32,471 bases of DNA from Priapulus caudatus (GCF_000485595.1 NW_014578371.1:46947-79417), one strand, 5' to 3'; shown: positions 10,007 to 26,147, counted from the first letter of the stretch. Made by a program: numbers and translations. The notes: generated from the letters alone by a model not told the origin.

Positions 10007-10652
10007 ACGGTGGGAGACTGTGAAAAAGCGGTATGGATGATAGCTGAGCGGCCGTAAAGGAAGGAGGTTGAGCGAGGGACAAGGGAGGGCAAGGGGAAAG
10101 ACGGGCTAGCGCGCGCTCCTAATTATAAACACAGATCTAGTGATAACGATATATTACATAAATCTATACTGAGATACCCCCTAACCATAAATAAATAGTC
10201 ATCACGAAATATAACTCCTCTGGTGAGATATTGCGCATGCGCTAACACACAAACGTAGCCAGATAGCCAGCCAACGTACTGACTGTCATACGCAGCGGGT
10301 ATCTTACATGTAAGATCTTCTTCCTATTTCCTAAGTAAAGTCTACTGATAGAAGGTTACGATATAAATCTATGCTAGGATAACTCCTCTTCATTTCAAAT
10401 GCATAATTATTGCATAATATTAATTTTCTCGGGAGATAGAGCACTCTATATTTATGTTTTACTGTGCGGCAGCGTGCAGCAGCGCGCGTGCGGTGGACAT
10501 GTGTGTTGCAGAGGAGCATTTGCAGCACGGCATTTACAGGAAATTATCGGCAATAATAGGCGCGAGAGTATAGAAACATTAAGACTTTGGTAGTAAATAG
10601 ATTTCGTATTTATTTAGCATGATATTTTATTGAAACGCTCCAAGTGCCTGTG
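9826..10652. other. Intergenic, with (GA)n and a dispersed short repeat
   Basis: There is a (GA)n microsatellite at 9953-10006. A diverged motif like ataaatctatgctgagata appears three times (about 9895, 10160 and 10362). No reading frame here looks coding. Confidence 0.6.
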
Positions 10653-10890
10653 CACGGGCAGCTGCTGCATGTGCATCAGAATATTTGGCACGACACTTCT
10701 GGACACATCTTCCAGAGTTTCGCCGACCTAAGTCACACGTATGTCTATCACACCTGGGTATATAATAATTTCCTGAATGTGCCGGGCGTTAACAAGCATG
10801 ATATAAAACCTTAAGACGCCTTCCTCATGAATAACTACTGCTCAGGTTTTACACTCATGATTACTGGTTGGTCAATGATTCCCCGAATAG
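10653..10890 (+). pseudogene. Truncated glycosyltransferase copy
   Basis: About 225 nt match the last quarter of the glycosyltransferase exon at 17691-17930, at roughly 93% identity by eye. The match begins abruptly at gcacgggcag and covers the HDTSGNIF-like to DYWLVN-like region. A glutamine codon has become TAA at 10812-10814, and 13 nt are missing near 10836, which shifts the frame. The DXD catalytic region and the membrane anchor are absent. It is a dead partial duplicate. The high identity implies a recent event or gene conversion with the intact gene 6-7 kb downstream. Confidence 0.9.
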
Positions 10891-10983
10891 TCGTCCCATA
10901 TATAATCGTAGCGTATACACGTAAAACAGTGAACGCAAGGCTGTGTAATCTATGCCGATGTACGCAGTCTACGTACAGTCTAT

Positions 10984-11250
10984 GGATGAATAGATAGATA
11001 GATTGGTCGGTTGGTAGGTTGGGATGGTCGGTGCATGGATGGATAGATAGATGGGTGGACGGACGGACGGACGGACGGACGGACGAACGGACGAACGGAC
11101 GGACGGACGGACGGACTGATGGATGGATTTGATGGAGGGAGTGATGCATGGAGGATGGATGGATGTGATGGATAGGCGAAGGAATGGATGGACAAACGGT
11201 CGGATGCACTGATTGAACGATAGATGCCTGGGTGGATGGATGAATTATAC
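10984..11250. repeat. GGAC / GGAT tetranucleotide minisatellite
   Basis: Degenerate tandem GGAT and GATA units surround a purer (GGAC)n core at about 11056-11115. The frames open through it on the minus strand (repeating His-Pro-Ser) are a product of the repeat. Confidence 0.9.
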
Positions 11251-12186
11251 GTTTGAGTATTTTCCTGGTCTAGCTGTTTGCTGCGACGCTGCACAGCATC
11301 CGCGTACTATCCAGTCACGTCGGCATCATGTGCACTACATAGACGGCGCCTCCACTGTGACTATATAGATGCATGCTGTCGCCACGTATCGCGCATGAGA
11401 GGACTCAGGTCACACCCTCTCTCACTATCGGTCACTGATCACGGTCACCGCAGCTCCACAGCGCAATTCCTGTATTGCTGTTTTCCTGTAATCTTGTTTC
11501 AGGGTGAGTCAGAAAATTCAGTAATGATTTTAAACCAGAATATGCACGAGGGCGTGACTAAACCCTTTACTAGTGCACTGTCTTGTGTAGACTAGCTGTC
11601 GCTTCGTATCACAGACATAACCCTAACCCGGCTCCGTCGCAGAGCAACACCACGAGGGACAGTATAGAAATACTACCGTCAGATGCGAGCTTGTTATAGT
11701 TATTCTCCTCTCAGCTGACGCGGTTTGCCGCGGTCTTAATTTCTTATAGTTTGAATTTAAAAATTGCGCAGCAAGTCGACGGACGAGCCAATACCAGCAA
11801 CAATAACATATTAGCTGAGCTATACTGTAAAGGTGTGAGTATATCTGCACTTATTACACTAGCTCTGCTTTCACTGTGTTCACGTGTCTACGCTATACGT
11901 TTATATATGAGAGGACTATTCGGAGAATCATTTAAGCAATGTTTGCGCATGTGTATCTGAACTTCACTTGCCTATATTGAAAAATAATGCTAATATATCA
12001 CTAATGGAGCAAATGTGAGAGCGCGCGCGTGCGTATCATGAGCTAGTGTCGTTGTCGCATGGGACCAGCAAATATATTATTACGGCATATGCGTGCAGGC
12101 GCGCGCGTGTGTGATCCTTCAGCTCAATGTTATCGCACTTGTATTGTTGGAATCGATTCCATGGTCAACCTGATATTCACCCTATA

Positions 12187-12430
12187 AAAGGAGAAGGAAA
12201 AAACGGAAGAGCAGCAGCAGAAGCAGAAGGGGGAGGAGAAGGAGGAGGAATATGAAGAATGGGAAGGAATGGAGGAGTGGTTGATGAAAATGAAGATGAG
12301 AAGAAGGAAACGAGGGGCGGTGAAAGATGAGGAAAATGAGGAAGCGGAGGAGAAAGATGGAGGATCACGAGGTCGAGGGGAAGGAGGCGGAGGAAGAGGA
12401 TGGGGAAAATGGGGACAGGAGCAGGAGGAA
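12187..12430 (+). repeat. Polypurine (GA/GGA-rich) tract
   Basis: About 240 nt of almost uninterrupted purines on the plus strand, just upstream of the first coding exon of the glycosyltransferase. Long mirror-like polypurine tracts can form triplex DNA. The Lys/Glu-rich frame through it is compositional. Confidence 0.85.
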
Positions 12431-12528
12431 AACCAAGTCATAACGTATTTGTGGAAATGCAAAGGCTGGGCATGTTTTATTATTAAACTCCCTTCTCATA
12501 CGTCGTTATGTTTCAGGAGTCAGTGCAG

Positions 12529-17951
<5,423 letters not shown>

Positions 17952-18720
17952 ATGGCTGTATTTGTTTGGAAAACGGCCGTACACTGTAGTTACGAGTAAA
18001 CACTGTTCATCCCAGCCGACCCTTCCAGCCGAGCTTGAACTATGACACAGGAGCGCGAGCATCCACGAGTGGGGTACGTGCGTGCGTATGTGTGCCAAAG
18101 CATCATGCATGGTATAGCATTCCCAGGCAGGAAAGTTTGGCGACAAGTCTTCAAATGGTTTTTAATAAACTGGTTGACGAGAATGTTTTTAAAGTGAACT
18201 TGGGCTAGAATTTATAAGTTATTGCCATTACCTTAATTGCGCATTCGTGTGGCGGCTGAAAATGCACATACGACGCAATTTTCAGTATAGAAAGCGTTGC
18301 GCAAAAACGCTTTCATTAAAATATATCCTGGATAAACATTTGAGATAACAAAATGCACATTGTGTCCTGCAATGAATGGTCTTTGTTGGGATGTTTCAAC
18401 ATTACTCCTGTTCAGTCATGGGAATTTCGTACTACGCTTAGCATGGTCGTCAATGGAAAATGTCTATAACGCCTTAATGCTGGACTGTACGGTGGCGACA
18501 CATGTGGGCGGCTTCGGTCATCAGTGTTAAACCCTATTTCATTCGTTTTTCGCAATCTGGATACACGCGAGTCTCACACCACGCTGAAGCTGTCAGCGCT
18601 CATTATGTAATATACAGCGCTCATAGTAGTATTATTATAACCTAATAAACTCTTAAAATTTATTATTGGTTTAGTTATAGAATCATTTGGTTATTATTTA
18701 ATATAAATTATTTTGTGCAT
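17952..18720 (+). other. Glycosyltransferase 3' UTR and downstream spacer
   Basis: The 3' UTR probably runs to about 18190, given the AATAAA at 18164. Beyond that I see no gene. A perfect 9-bp hairpin, gaaagcgtt/aacgctttc, lies at 18290-18314. The right end is AT-rich. Confidence 0.6.
18164..18169 (+). terminator. Polyadenylation signal of glycosyltransferase
   Basis: AATAAA lies 213 nt after the TAG stop at 17949-17951 and is the first such hexamer downstream of it. Confidence 0.65.
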
Positions 18721-19032
18721 TAATACATAGGTTTCACTGACGTCACACATCCGGGTATTCGTCCGGGCGCCGCCATGTTTCGGGGCAAGCGCAGTGGATC
18801 GGGTGGTGTCTGTCAAGCAGGTATGGGAGATTACGGTACGCATATATTTGCTAATATATTGACTAATCGTGCGTCAATAAACTCCATATTCACAGAGAGT
18901 ATAGCTAAGAGTAAGACATGTGTCTATAGGTATCTAAGTGTTGATGCCCGCTGTGTTGTTACGCTTGCCAAGAAACATGTCCGCCGTACCACGTGACCAT
19001 TTAGCTGTGACGTCATGTGAAATCTATGTATA
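18721..19032. mobile_element. Foldback/MITE-like element with CRE-containing arms
   Basis: The outer inverted repeats (18721-18747 and 19006-19032) match with few differences. Each contains the palindrome TGACGTCA (18738-18745 and 19008-19015). A second matching block (18775-18791 and 18962-18978, 15 of 17 identical) lies exactly 29 nt inside each TGACGTCA, so the arms are about 72 bp. A possible TA duplication flanks it. The left arm contains gccgccATG opening a 73-codon frame. No transposase is present. Family unknown. Confidence 0.7.
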
Positions 19033-19189
19033 GACAAACCGAGCTTGACACTATTTAACAGAATCCACATAAGTAAGAAGCACAAACAAGTTACAAACTC
19101 ATCATAGCACAATAATAGTTACCACTGATATTATGTGAGTATAAAATAAGCACACACGGTTATATTTAAACTCACAATCAACAAACACA

Positions 19190-19225
<36 letters not shown>

Positions 19226-19408
19226 CAAACACACGCACACACACACCCACGCACACGCACACACGCGCACACACACGCACACACACGTACACACGTACAC
19301 GTACACTCGCACGTACACACGCAAACGAACACACGCATACACACACACTCACACACACACACACTCACACACATACACACGCACACGCACACACGCACAT
19401 ACACACGC
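19033..19408. repeat. Spacer with degenerate (AC)n tract
   Basis: An AC-rich, imperfect tract (about 19187-19405) with interspersed GC and GT steps follows 150 nt of unremarkable sequence. The Cys/Val-rich minus-strand frames through it are repeat artefacts. Confidence 0.85.
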
Positions 19409-19951
19409 GCTGCGACGTCGGTCGCCGATGACTGCCAAGATAATATTCTTCGGCCGTTCTTATACTTTAAAAATGGAGCTGGGCAGGCTGACAGCACGTG
19501 TGCATGGTAAAATCTGATCTACATGATTGGCTTCGCTCGCAGCATCCCGCAATGATTCCCAGCTATGCTAATGCATGGGCAAATGGCGCAGCGACGTCCG
19601 TCGCCGTTGACTCCCAAGATAATAGTCTTTGGCCGTTCTTATACGTTCAAAATGGAGCCGGGCAGGCTGACATCACGTGTGCATGGTAAAATCTGATCTA
19701 CATGCCTCACTTTGCTCTCAGCATCGCGCCGCGATTCCTAGCTATGCTAATGCATGGGAAAATGGCGCTGCGACGTCGGTCGCCGTTGACTGCCAATATA
19801 TCATTCTTCGGCCGTTCTTATACGTTCAAAATGGAGCCGAGCAGGCTGACAGCACGTGTGCATGGTAAAATCTGATCTACATGCTTCACTTCGCTCGCAG
19901 CATTGCGCCACGATTCCCAGCTATGCTAATGTATGGGCAAATGGCGCTGCA
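19409..19951 (+). repeat. 179-bp satellite, three copies
   Basis: Units start at 19409, 19588 and 19767, and a fourth begins at 19946 and stops after a few bases. The period is exactly 179 bp with no length change. Each unit has gcgacgtcggtcgcc near the start, a middle block ending cacgtgtgcatgg, and a conserved gctatgctaatg. Frames of 63 codons (19498-19689, 19677-19868) recur because of the repeat; they lack ATG at their open start and I do not call them genes. Confidence 0.92.
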
Positions 19952-19974
19952 CAGTTAATCCGTCCGCCAGTATG

Positions 19975-20139
19975 TGAAATACTGACATCGCGCTCATGCG
20001 CAACAAGGTCAGTATTTCAAATAGCGCGCTGCTAGCAATGTAGAACTGTTACATTACTCACTGCCTTTTATGTGAGTATTCTACATGGGCTCGGCCAGTT
20101 GATGTGAACATTTTACATAAGGTTAGCACGCGTTCACAT
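19975..20139. repeat. Cluster of three hairpins
   Basis: Hairpin 1: tgaaatactgac (19975-19986) pairs with gtcagtatttca (20008-20019), a perfect 12 bp. Hairpin 2: atgtagaa...tactcac (20038-20061) pairs with gtgagtattctacat (20072-20086) with a 9-nt bulge. Hairpin 3: atgtgaac (20102-20109) pairs with gttcacat (20132-20139). They follow the satellite directly and may be ends of a small element. Confidence 0.7.
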
Positions 20140-21192
20140 GTCTCAAAAGGATGACCGATACGTGGCAGCACTAGTCACTTCGTACCTCTCGCTCCAGCGT
20201 AGCACCAGTTCCTTCGCCGTCGTAGTGTGTGTTTATACATTTTTATACCATCATAGGCGTTTGTATATATCTATGATACCACATATATTCTATAATATCT
20301 ATGATTATACATGTTACATGTATATTTATTTGCCTATGGAAATTTAAATGGATTTTTATTCGTACGGTATTGTTTCTGATAATCTTGTTTTGTGTGAATG
20401 TGTATCAAGAGCTTACAGTGGGAAATACAATTAAATATGTTACGCTCGCGCCCAACTGAGATAGTAATTAGTATTACAATAGCCAGGCATAGTACGTCAT
20501 GATCATGTCTCCCGGCATAAGATCCGAGAAACGGTGTCTATTCTAAATCACCTGTGTAGGAACCTCAAGATGTGTAACAATATGTTAATCTCATTGCTGA
20601 CTGGTCAGTGGTCGGGCTAGTCAGTCATATCTCGCTCTAACACCCCTTTAGTTTTAAGCTTAGGCACCTAAAATTGTATTAGTGACATTGTTACCAATAT
20701 TAATACTTACCAGTGGCAGTGAATAACATTACAGGGAACCATGTATGATGTATGATAATAGGCGTATGATTTCGTACTTCACTACTTGGGTAATATTCTG
20801 TTAAATTCTTATAATTAGTTATATTCTGAAATAACTCATTTATATTCAAATCCAAAACTATCTCGATTAGTTTCTAAATTTTATTGATAGATAACCAGGT
20901 CATCATTTTTAAAGTGAATTGATAACAATTAAGTGCTGCAATTTATAATGACCTTCAATTCCACCCTCAAGAAGAGTATATATTACAACGTCAAGTACTG
21001 AAAACAATAAAGATAATTCAACACACAATCGTATTCAAATGATGAAGACTTCACAATGCTCCTCCATGGAATAGAGAAACGTATCACCATCGAAATAGCG
21101 CACATCGAATTTGAGGTAAGGAACTCCATAGAATGTAGCCTGTCCACCTTACATCTAATTAGCTAAACGTCATTAACGCCAGCAAAGCATTC
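20140..21192. other. AT-rich spacer, nothing recognised
   Basis: No coding frame, clear repeat or element found. Confidence 0.5.
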
Positions 21193-21640
21193 ATGTCTGA
21201 GCAGTATGAATCAATGAAAGGCTCTCTAGATAAGACCCTACACCGCTTTGAAGACCATTGATGAAGAAAACAAACTGCTGAAGACCACAGTAAATACACT
21301 TGAACAGCAGTTAGAGACCGCAAAGGCAACTCTAAATAACATCGAACAGTATGGCCGCAGAGACATGATGGAATTCTCTGGAATTTCCCAAGCTGAACAT
21401 TAATTAGCTAACAGTATAATGTTTAGAATTGCTTCAATGATGCAGGTTACCATCCTTGACATACCTGACATCAGTATCTCTCATCAGCTCCCCAAACCCA
21501 TGTCTGGTGCTAACCCTAGTAGTATAGCCAAGTTCGTAAGATGCTATGTTTGCGATGCATTTTATACTTGTAGGAAGAATGCAGGAACAGAGACATGGGC
21601 TTCTCTTCAAATAGCCAAATCAATGATAACGAGAGTCTAA
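21193..21640 (+). pseudogene. L1-like ORF1 (LINE nucleic-acid-binding protein) remnant
   Basis: Three pieces in different frames. The first starts at 21193 and stops at TGA (about 21260). A second (about 21248-21403) reads as a coiled coil rich in Glu, Leu and Lys, ending in the diagnostic NIEQYGRRDMMEFSGIS block, then TAA. A third (21419-21640) has ISHQLPKP and KFVRCYVCDAFYTCRKN, which match the RNA-binding domain of LINE ORF1 proteins. In LINEs this protein forms trimers, coats the RNA and chaperones it. No endonuclease or RT frame follows, so it is a 3'-truncated, decayed fossil. Confidence 0.78.
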
Positions 21641-22343
21641 CACAATTAAACATCAATATAGTTCCGTGCTAGGCAATGTAAATGCAAGTTACAATTTAAA
21701 TATGCATGAATGACATGGGCTTATCTACGTTAAACAATCGGATTATTCTGAAACAGTCAACAATAAATCGATAGACAACCTGTATAAACTCAATTACTCT
21801 CAAGTGTCTAACTAAATTAACTCCGACTTCCATACCCTAAGGTCCACCCAATTATGACCACCTTTTACATAATCGAAATCTCCGCGCTGCGATCAGAAAT
21901 CTCTGGCACTGATATTTCACGTGATTACTCGTGAGTGACGTATTTGTAACCGTGCTAGCCACGCCGCAGCTTGGCGATCCACTGTGAACTGTATATTGCA
22001 AGGTGGCGGCACAATCACACTTATATATAGTCACGTTCACCAAATGTAGCGTGCAACCAACCCTTGATGTAACGTGGCTATCATATACAAGGATAGCTTG
22101 GTAGCCCGACCAGTACTAAGTGATGTTTCGTGGTATAAACACAGGACGCAATCTCTCTCTCTCTCTCTCCCTCTCTGTCATAACTGCAAGTTGACTATAG
22201 GTTTTGTATGTGCATATGCGACCACACTCTGTTACTAACGCGCAGTGAGGCTCTGATAACCTAGCCTGATCGCGAGCTGTATGACTCGCACATTGTTGAT
22301 ACTGGTGGCAAACAACTATAGGATTAGCCTGCCACGCTGCGCA
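21641..22343. other. Spacer and 3' flank of SWIM gene
   Basis: Contains a short (CT)n run (22152-22178). The last few hundred bases before 22344 should be the 3' UTR of the minus-strand SWIM gene, but I see no AATAAA on that strand nearby. Confidence 0.45.
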
Positions 22344-23184
22344 TTAAGAGTCTTCACGCATGTACTCTGCTTCAAGACCTTTACCTGAAAGTCTCTGCCT
22401 GTTGGCTTTTTGTCCTACTCTTCCCGCATACTTTGCTCTCTTGGGGTGTGCCGGCAAATCAAGAACGTGTACGTCTGACTCTTTCTGCTGTTCACTACTG
22501 CTGCAGGCTGGTACCTCCAGCTCTATGCCATCTTCCTGGCTAATGTGACTTCTCACATCAGCCAGCACTTCTCCTAGTACATCTTTCAAGTTGTCTAGCA
22601 CATCTCGATCATGTACTAAAAAAGTAGCAGACCTGAGCTGTCCCAGCAGATCCCGGCACATCGCAGCGTCACTCCTACTGTAGGTTGTTGGAGGAGGCAG
22701 AGGAAGAGGCTGTGAAGAGACACGGGGGTCATCTATTCCCACTTCAATAGCTGATCCACCAGACTCACTCGGCAGAGGCTGAAGCTGGGTGATGATGTCA
22801 TTGTCTAGGCCGAGGTAAGGAGAATTCCTGTACAGTGCGGATAGATTACCCCACTGCCAACTCGGGTAGTGATGGAACACTGCCAAGATGTGTTTACATG
22901 GAAGAAACCACTTCTTCCTGTCCTGGCAGTCACATTTACACAACGTTGATTCATTGCCAAATACAACATTGAAGAACACATTGTCTTGGGTTTGGCTGTG
23001 AACTCTGAAATTACCCAATCTGCTGTCTGCGCATTCTACGTGATCTTGTGTTATCGCTGATGCACTGACGTCTCTAACCATGCAATGAGTAACTAAAAAC
23101 CTTGGTTTGTTAACAAGGTACTCTGGAATATCATGGCGATATTTTCGGTATCCGCTGCAGTACCTTACATTCATTTGCATGTAC
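22344..23184 (-). CDS. SWIM-type zinc-finger protein, probable last exon
   Basis: The open frame is 278 codons from the first ATG (23180) and stays open back to a splice-acceptor-like ctgtctattttag at 23185-23190, so it is probably the 3' exon of a longer gene. Residues 81-97 hold the SWIM motif CxCx9CxH (Cys83, Cys85, Cys95, His97) in the context WFLPCKHILAVFH, followed by YRNSPYLGLD. SWIM domains bind zinc and serve DNA or protein binding; many sit behind a MULE-type transposase core, and related host ZSWIM proteins exist. The rest is a Pro-rich linker, an acidic segment and a basic tail (HPKRAKYAGR). No transposase core is visible in the upstream 2 kb. Partner and function unknown. Confidence 0.75.
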
Positions 23185-23928
23185 CTAAAATAGACAGTTT
23201 AATAGTTTGTATTCACATTTTATCCTGCAATAAGCCTACTGTTTCTACGTACTTATTCTAGTACTTATTCTAAGCACTATTCTTAGCCACGTATCTCTTG
23301 ACTTAGAAAGGGTTCAGCTGCAAGTAGAACAAGAGTTTACGGTATATTCTTAAACAGTGTAAACGTGAAACATAATATGTGCTTGTTTACTGCGGATTTT
23401 GTTGTTGTCCTTGCAGAGTATGACTGTTACCATACGAGTGTGTTCCATCACCGATGGCAGATGCAGATCGCAAAGACTTTAGGATGAACCCGAAGATGGT
23501 AAAAGTAAAATAAAAATAAAAGTGAATGTAGTGAACTGAAGTGAATGTAAGAGCTCTCTCTCTCTCTCCTCCCTCTCTCTCTCTCTCGATTTCTCATTGC
23601 TTCCTGCTCTCTCGCCCTCTCCCCCTCCCCCATGCTTGCCTTATCCCTCCCTCTCATTTCTCATACTCGCTCCCTCTCTTCTTCTCTCTCTCACCCCCCC
23701 CCATTCTCTCTCCCTCTCTCTCACTATCTATTTCATTTCTCATGGTCAGTTTCTCTCTCCCTCTCTTTTTGTCTCTCCCTCTCGCTCTCTCTCTCTCTGT
23801 CGCTTTCACTCTCTTGCTTGCTCTTTCTTTCTCTGTCCATTCTCTATCATTGTTTACATCTGTCGTTCTCACTCATCTCACTCTCCTTATTCTGTGTCCT
23901 CTCTCTCTCTCTATCTCTCTCTCTCTCT

Positions 23929-24004
<76 letters not shown>

Positions 24005-24229
24005 ATCGCTCTCGTTCTCTCTCTCTCTCTCTCTCTCTCTCCTGCTCCCCCAATCTCTGAATTTCTCACAAATAACCTATAGTAAAGTGATCGTAAATAT
24101 GGAAATTATGAGCTGTAAAGAAATTAACATACATTCCAGGTGAGGTGTTGAGTTAAAGGCATGCGGGGCCAATAAATAATTATGATAATCTATTTCAAAT
24201 TGAAATTAATTCTGTTTTTGTCGAAACAG

Positions 24230-24271
24230 TCGTGGCCAGGACAGTGACGTGTCCCAGATGGTTATATGAAG
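24230..24271 (+). other. 42-nt exon-like module, copy 1
   Basis: It is preceded by a pyrimidine-poor gtcgaaacag and followed by gtaaca, so AG...GT boundaries are possible. One frame is open: VARTVTCPRWLYE. The module repeats at 24886-24927 with the same length and boundaries. It may be a duplicated micro-exon of an unseen gene or just duplicated intergenic DNA. Confidence 0.35.
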
Positions 24272-24766
24272 GTAACATGCACATTTATAACTATTATCAG
24301 AGACAGTGTACAATTAGACATGATATGCACACATAATCTACAACCCATGCATTCTCTCTCTCACGCGTGCTTTCTCTCTCTCTCTCTCTGTCTGTCTCTC
24401 TCCTCTCACCACTCTCTTATACTCCGTCCGCCCGTCCGTCCATCTGTCCATCAGCCTGTATGTCGGTAGGTCTGCCTGTCTCCCGCCCTGCCTCTCTATT
24501 TTTATTCGCCACTCTCTTTCTCTCTCCCCCTCTCTCTCTCTCTTCGTCTCCCTCCCCCCTCTCTCTCTCTCTCTATCGCTCTATATCTATCTATATATCT
24601 ATTGATCTCTCCATCTATCTATCTATCGATATATCTATCTATCTCTCTTTCTATCTATCTATCTATCTATATATCTATCTATCTATCTATTTATTTATCT
24701 ATCTATCTATCTATCTATATATCTATCTATCTATCTATCTATATATCTATCTATCTATCTATTTAT

Positions 24767-24818
<52 letters not shown>

Positions 24819-24885
24819 CTACATCTCTCTCTGCCCCGCTGTCTCAATTCAAATGAGGAAATTAATTTAGTTTTTGTCTGAACAG

Positions 24886-24927
24886 GCGTGACCAGGGCAG
24901 TGACGTGTCCCAGATGGTTATATGAAG
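24886..24927 (+). other. 42-nt exon-like module, copy 2
   Basis: Preceded by gtctgaacag and followed by gtaaaa. The open frame reads VTRAVTCPRWLYE, differing from copy 1 at two residues, with the last nine residues identical. Confidence 0.35.
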
Positions 24928-25094
24928 GTAAAATAGACAATACTACTATTATAAACATATATAAAAAATAATATAACTACTAGCTATTATCAAAAACAGT
25001 ATACAATTAGATCTTATATGAAAACATTATAGGATCCATGCATTCTGTCTGTCCTTCCCTCTGTCTATCCCCCCCTCCACTGTCTCGCTCTCTC

Positions 25095-25207
<113 letters not shown>

Positions 25208-25409
25208 TCTTTCCCTCTCTCTATATATTTCTCACGCCATTCTGGGTTTCCCATCTCCTCTCGCCTTTTCTTTCTCTGCTCCTCTGGCTTTCCCTCTCTA
25301 CACACTCCCCATCTTATTTTCGTTCTGTCTCTTTCGCTCATGCTCCACGAATCTCACAATCTCTCAAAAATAAGCTATAGCAAAGTAATTGTAAATATAT
25401 GTATATGTG

Positions 25410-25608
25410 TCTAACGCGTTGATTGTAGTATGGTTTTGTAGCGCCATCTATCAACAGTAAAATGTCAAATTAAACGGTTAAATTTATTTTTACTAAAGGT
25501 ATGTATGTATGTATGAGTCTAACACGTTTATGAGTCTAACGTTGTTAATATGGTCTCGTAGTGCCACCTCTCGGCAGCAGAAATGTCACATTAATCGTTT
25601 AACATTAA
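25410..25608 (+). repeat. Diverged direct repeat pair
   Basis: Blocks at 25410-25490 and 25535-25608 share tctaacg, atggt-t-gtagtgccac-tct and aatgtca-att-a. Their cores are exactly 120 bp apart. A (TATG)n run lies between. Origin unknown. Confidence 0.6.
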
Positions 25609-26022
25609 ATCACTACATGTCCGTGCATCATGATCTGCATAATAGTCAAATAATAAATATTTACTCGTGAGCTTGTTACTATAGCCAGGGAAGAATCCTA
25701 TTTGTACAAGGGAGTCCAACCCTTAAAAAGAGGTAGTCTGCAGTCTGAAGTTCAAAACTAAAGATATTAACTAAATATTCTTCGTCTCTAACCATCTGAA
25801 ATTAGCAGGTCATCGGTGAGGGCGCCACCTTCCACAGGGTACAGTACACGGCCGCTGTCATGTCAATGAAAGTCATACAGTATCTCACATAACTGGTAAA
25901 TGCTACAATATATGTCTGTCTCTTCCTCCACTCTCTCTCGCTCTCTCTTTCTCTGTGCTCACGCATCTGTGCGTCCGCGCGTGCGACCGTGCGTACGTGC
26001 GTGCGTCCGTTTATATATTATA
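25609..26022. other. Spacer before solo LTR
   Basis: No gene seen. GCGTGC-rich text near 25970-26010 and an AT-rich stretch form the insertion site of the LTR. Confidence 0.5.
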
Positions 26023-26147
26023 TGTAACGTTTTTCCCCGTCGCGCGGGACGCTCCCACTGTTCGACCACTGGATTGTACGAGTCACACAAGAACAAATAA
26101 CACAACTCAGTAATGACAGTGTTTACGCCGGGAATATGCCCGGGGCT

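Larger units (their letters stand above)
10891..12516. other. Spacer upstream of the glycosyltransferase coding exon
   Basis: It holds the GGAC/GGAT tandem tract (10984-11250) and a purine-rich tract (12187-12430). The promoter and any 5' untranslated exon of the glycosyltransferase should lie here or further left, because coding exon 1 is preceded by an AG acceptor-like site (tatgtttcag, ending at 12516). I cannot locate the upstream exon. Confidence 0.5.

Noticed and set aside
10835-11294. His/Pro/Ser-rich frames
   Set aside because: Translations of the GGAT/GGAC minisatellite.
19102-19497. Cys/Val-rich frame resembling a cysteine-rich secreted peptide
   Set aside because: It is the AC/GT microsatellite read as Val-Cys repeats; there is no signal peptide and no real cysteine framework.
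19498-19868. Repeated 63-codon frames in the satellite
   Set aside because: They overlap each other, start without ATG, and reflect the 179-bp period; no protein family recognised.
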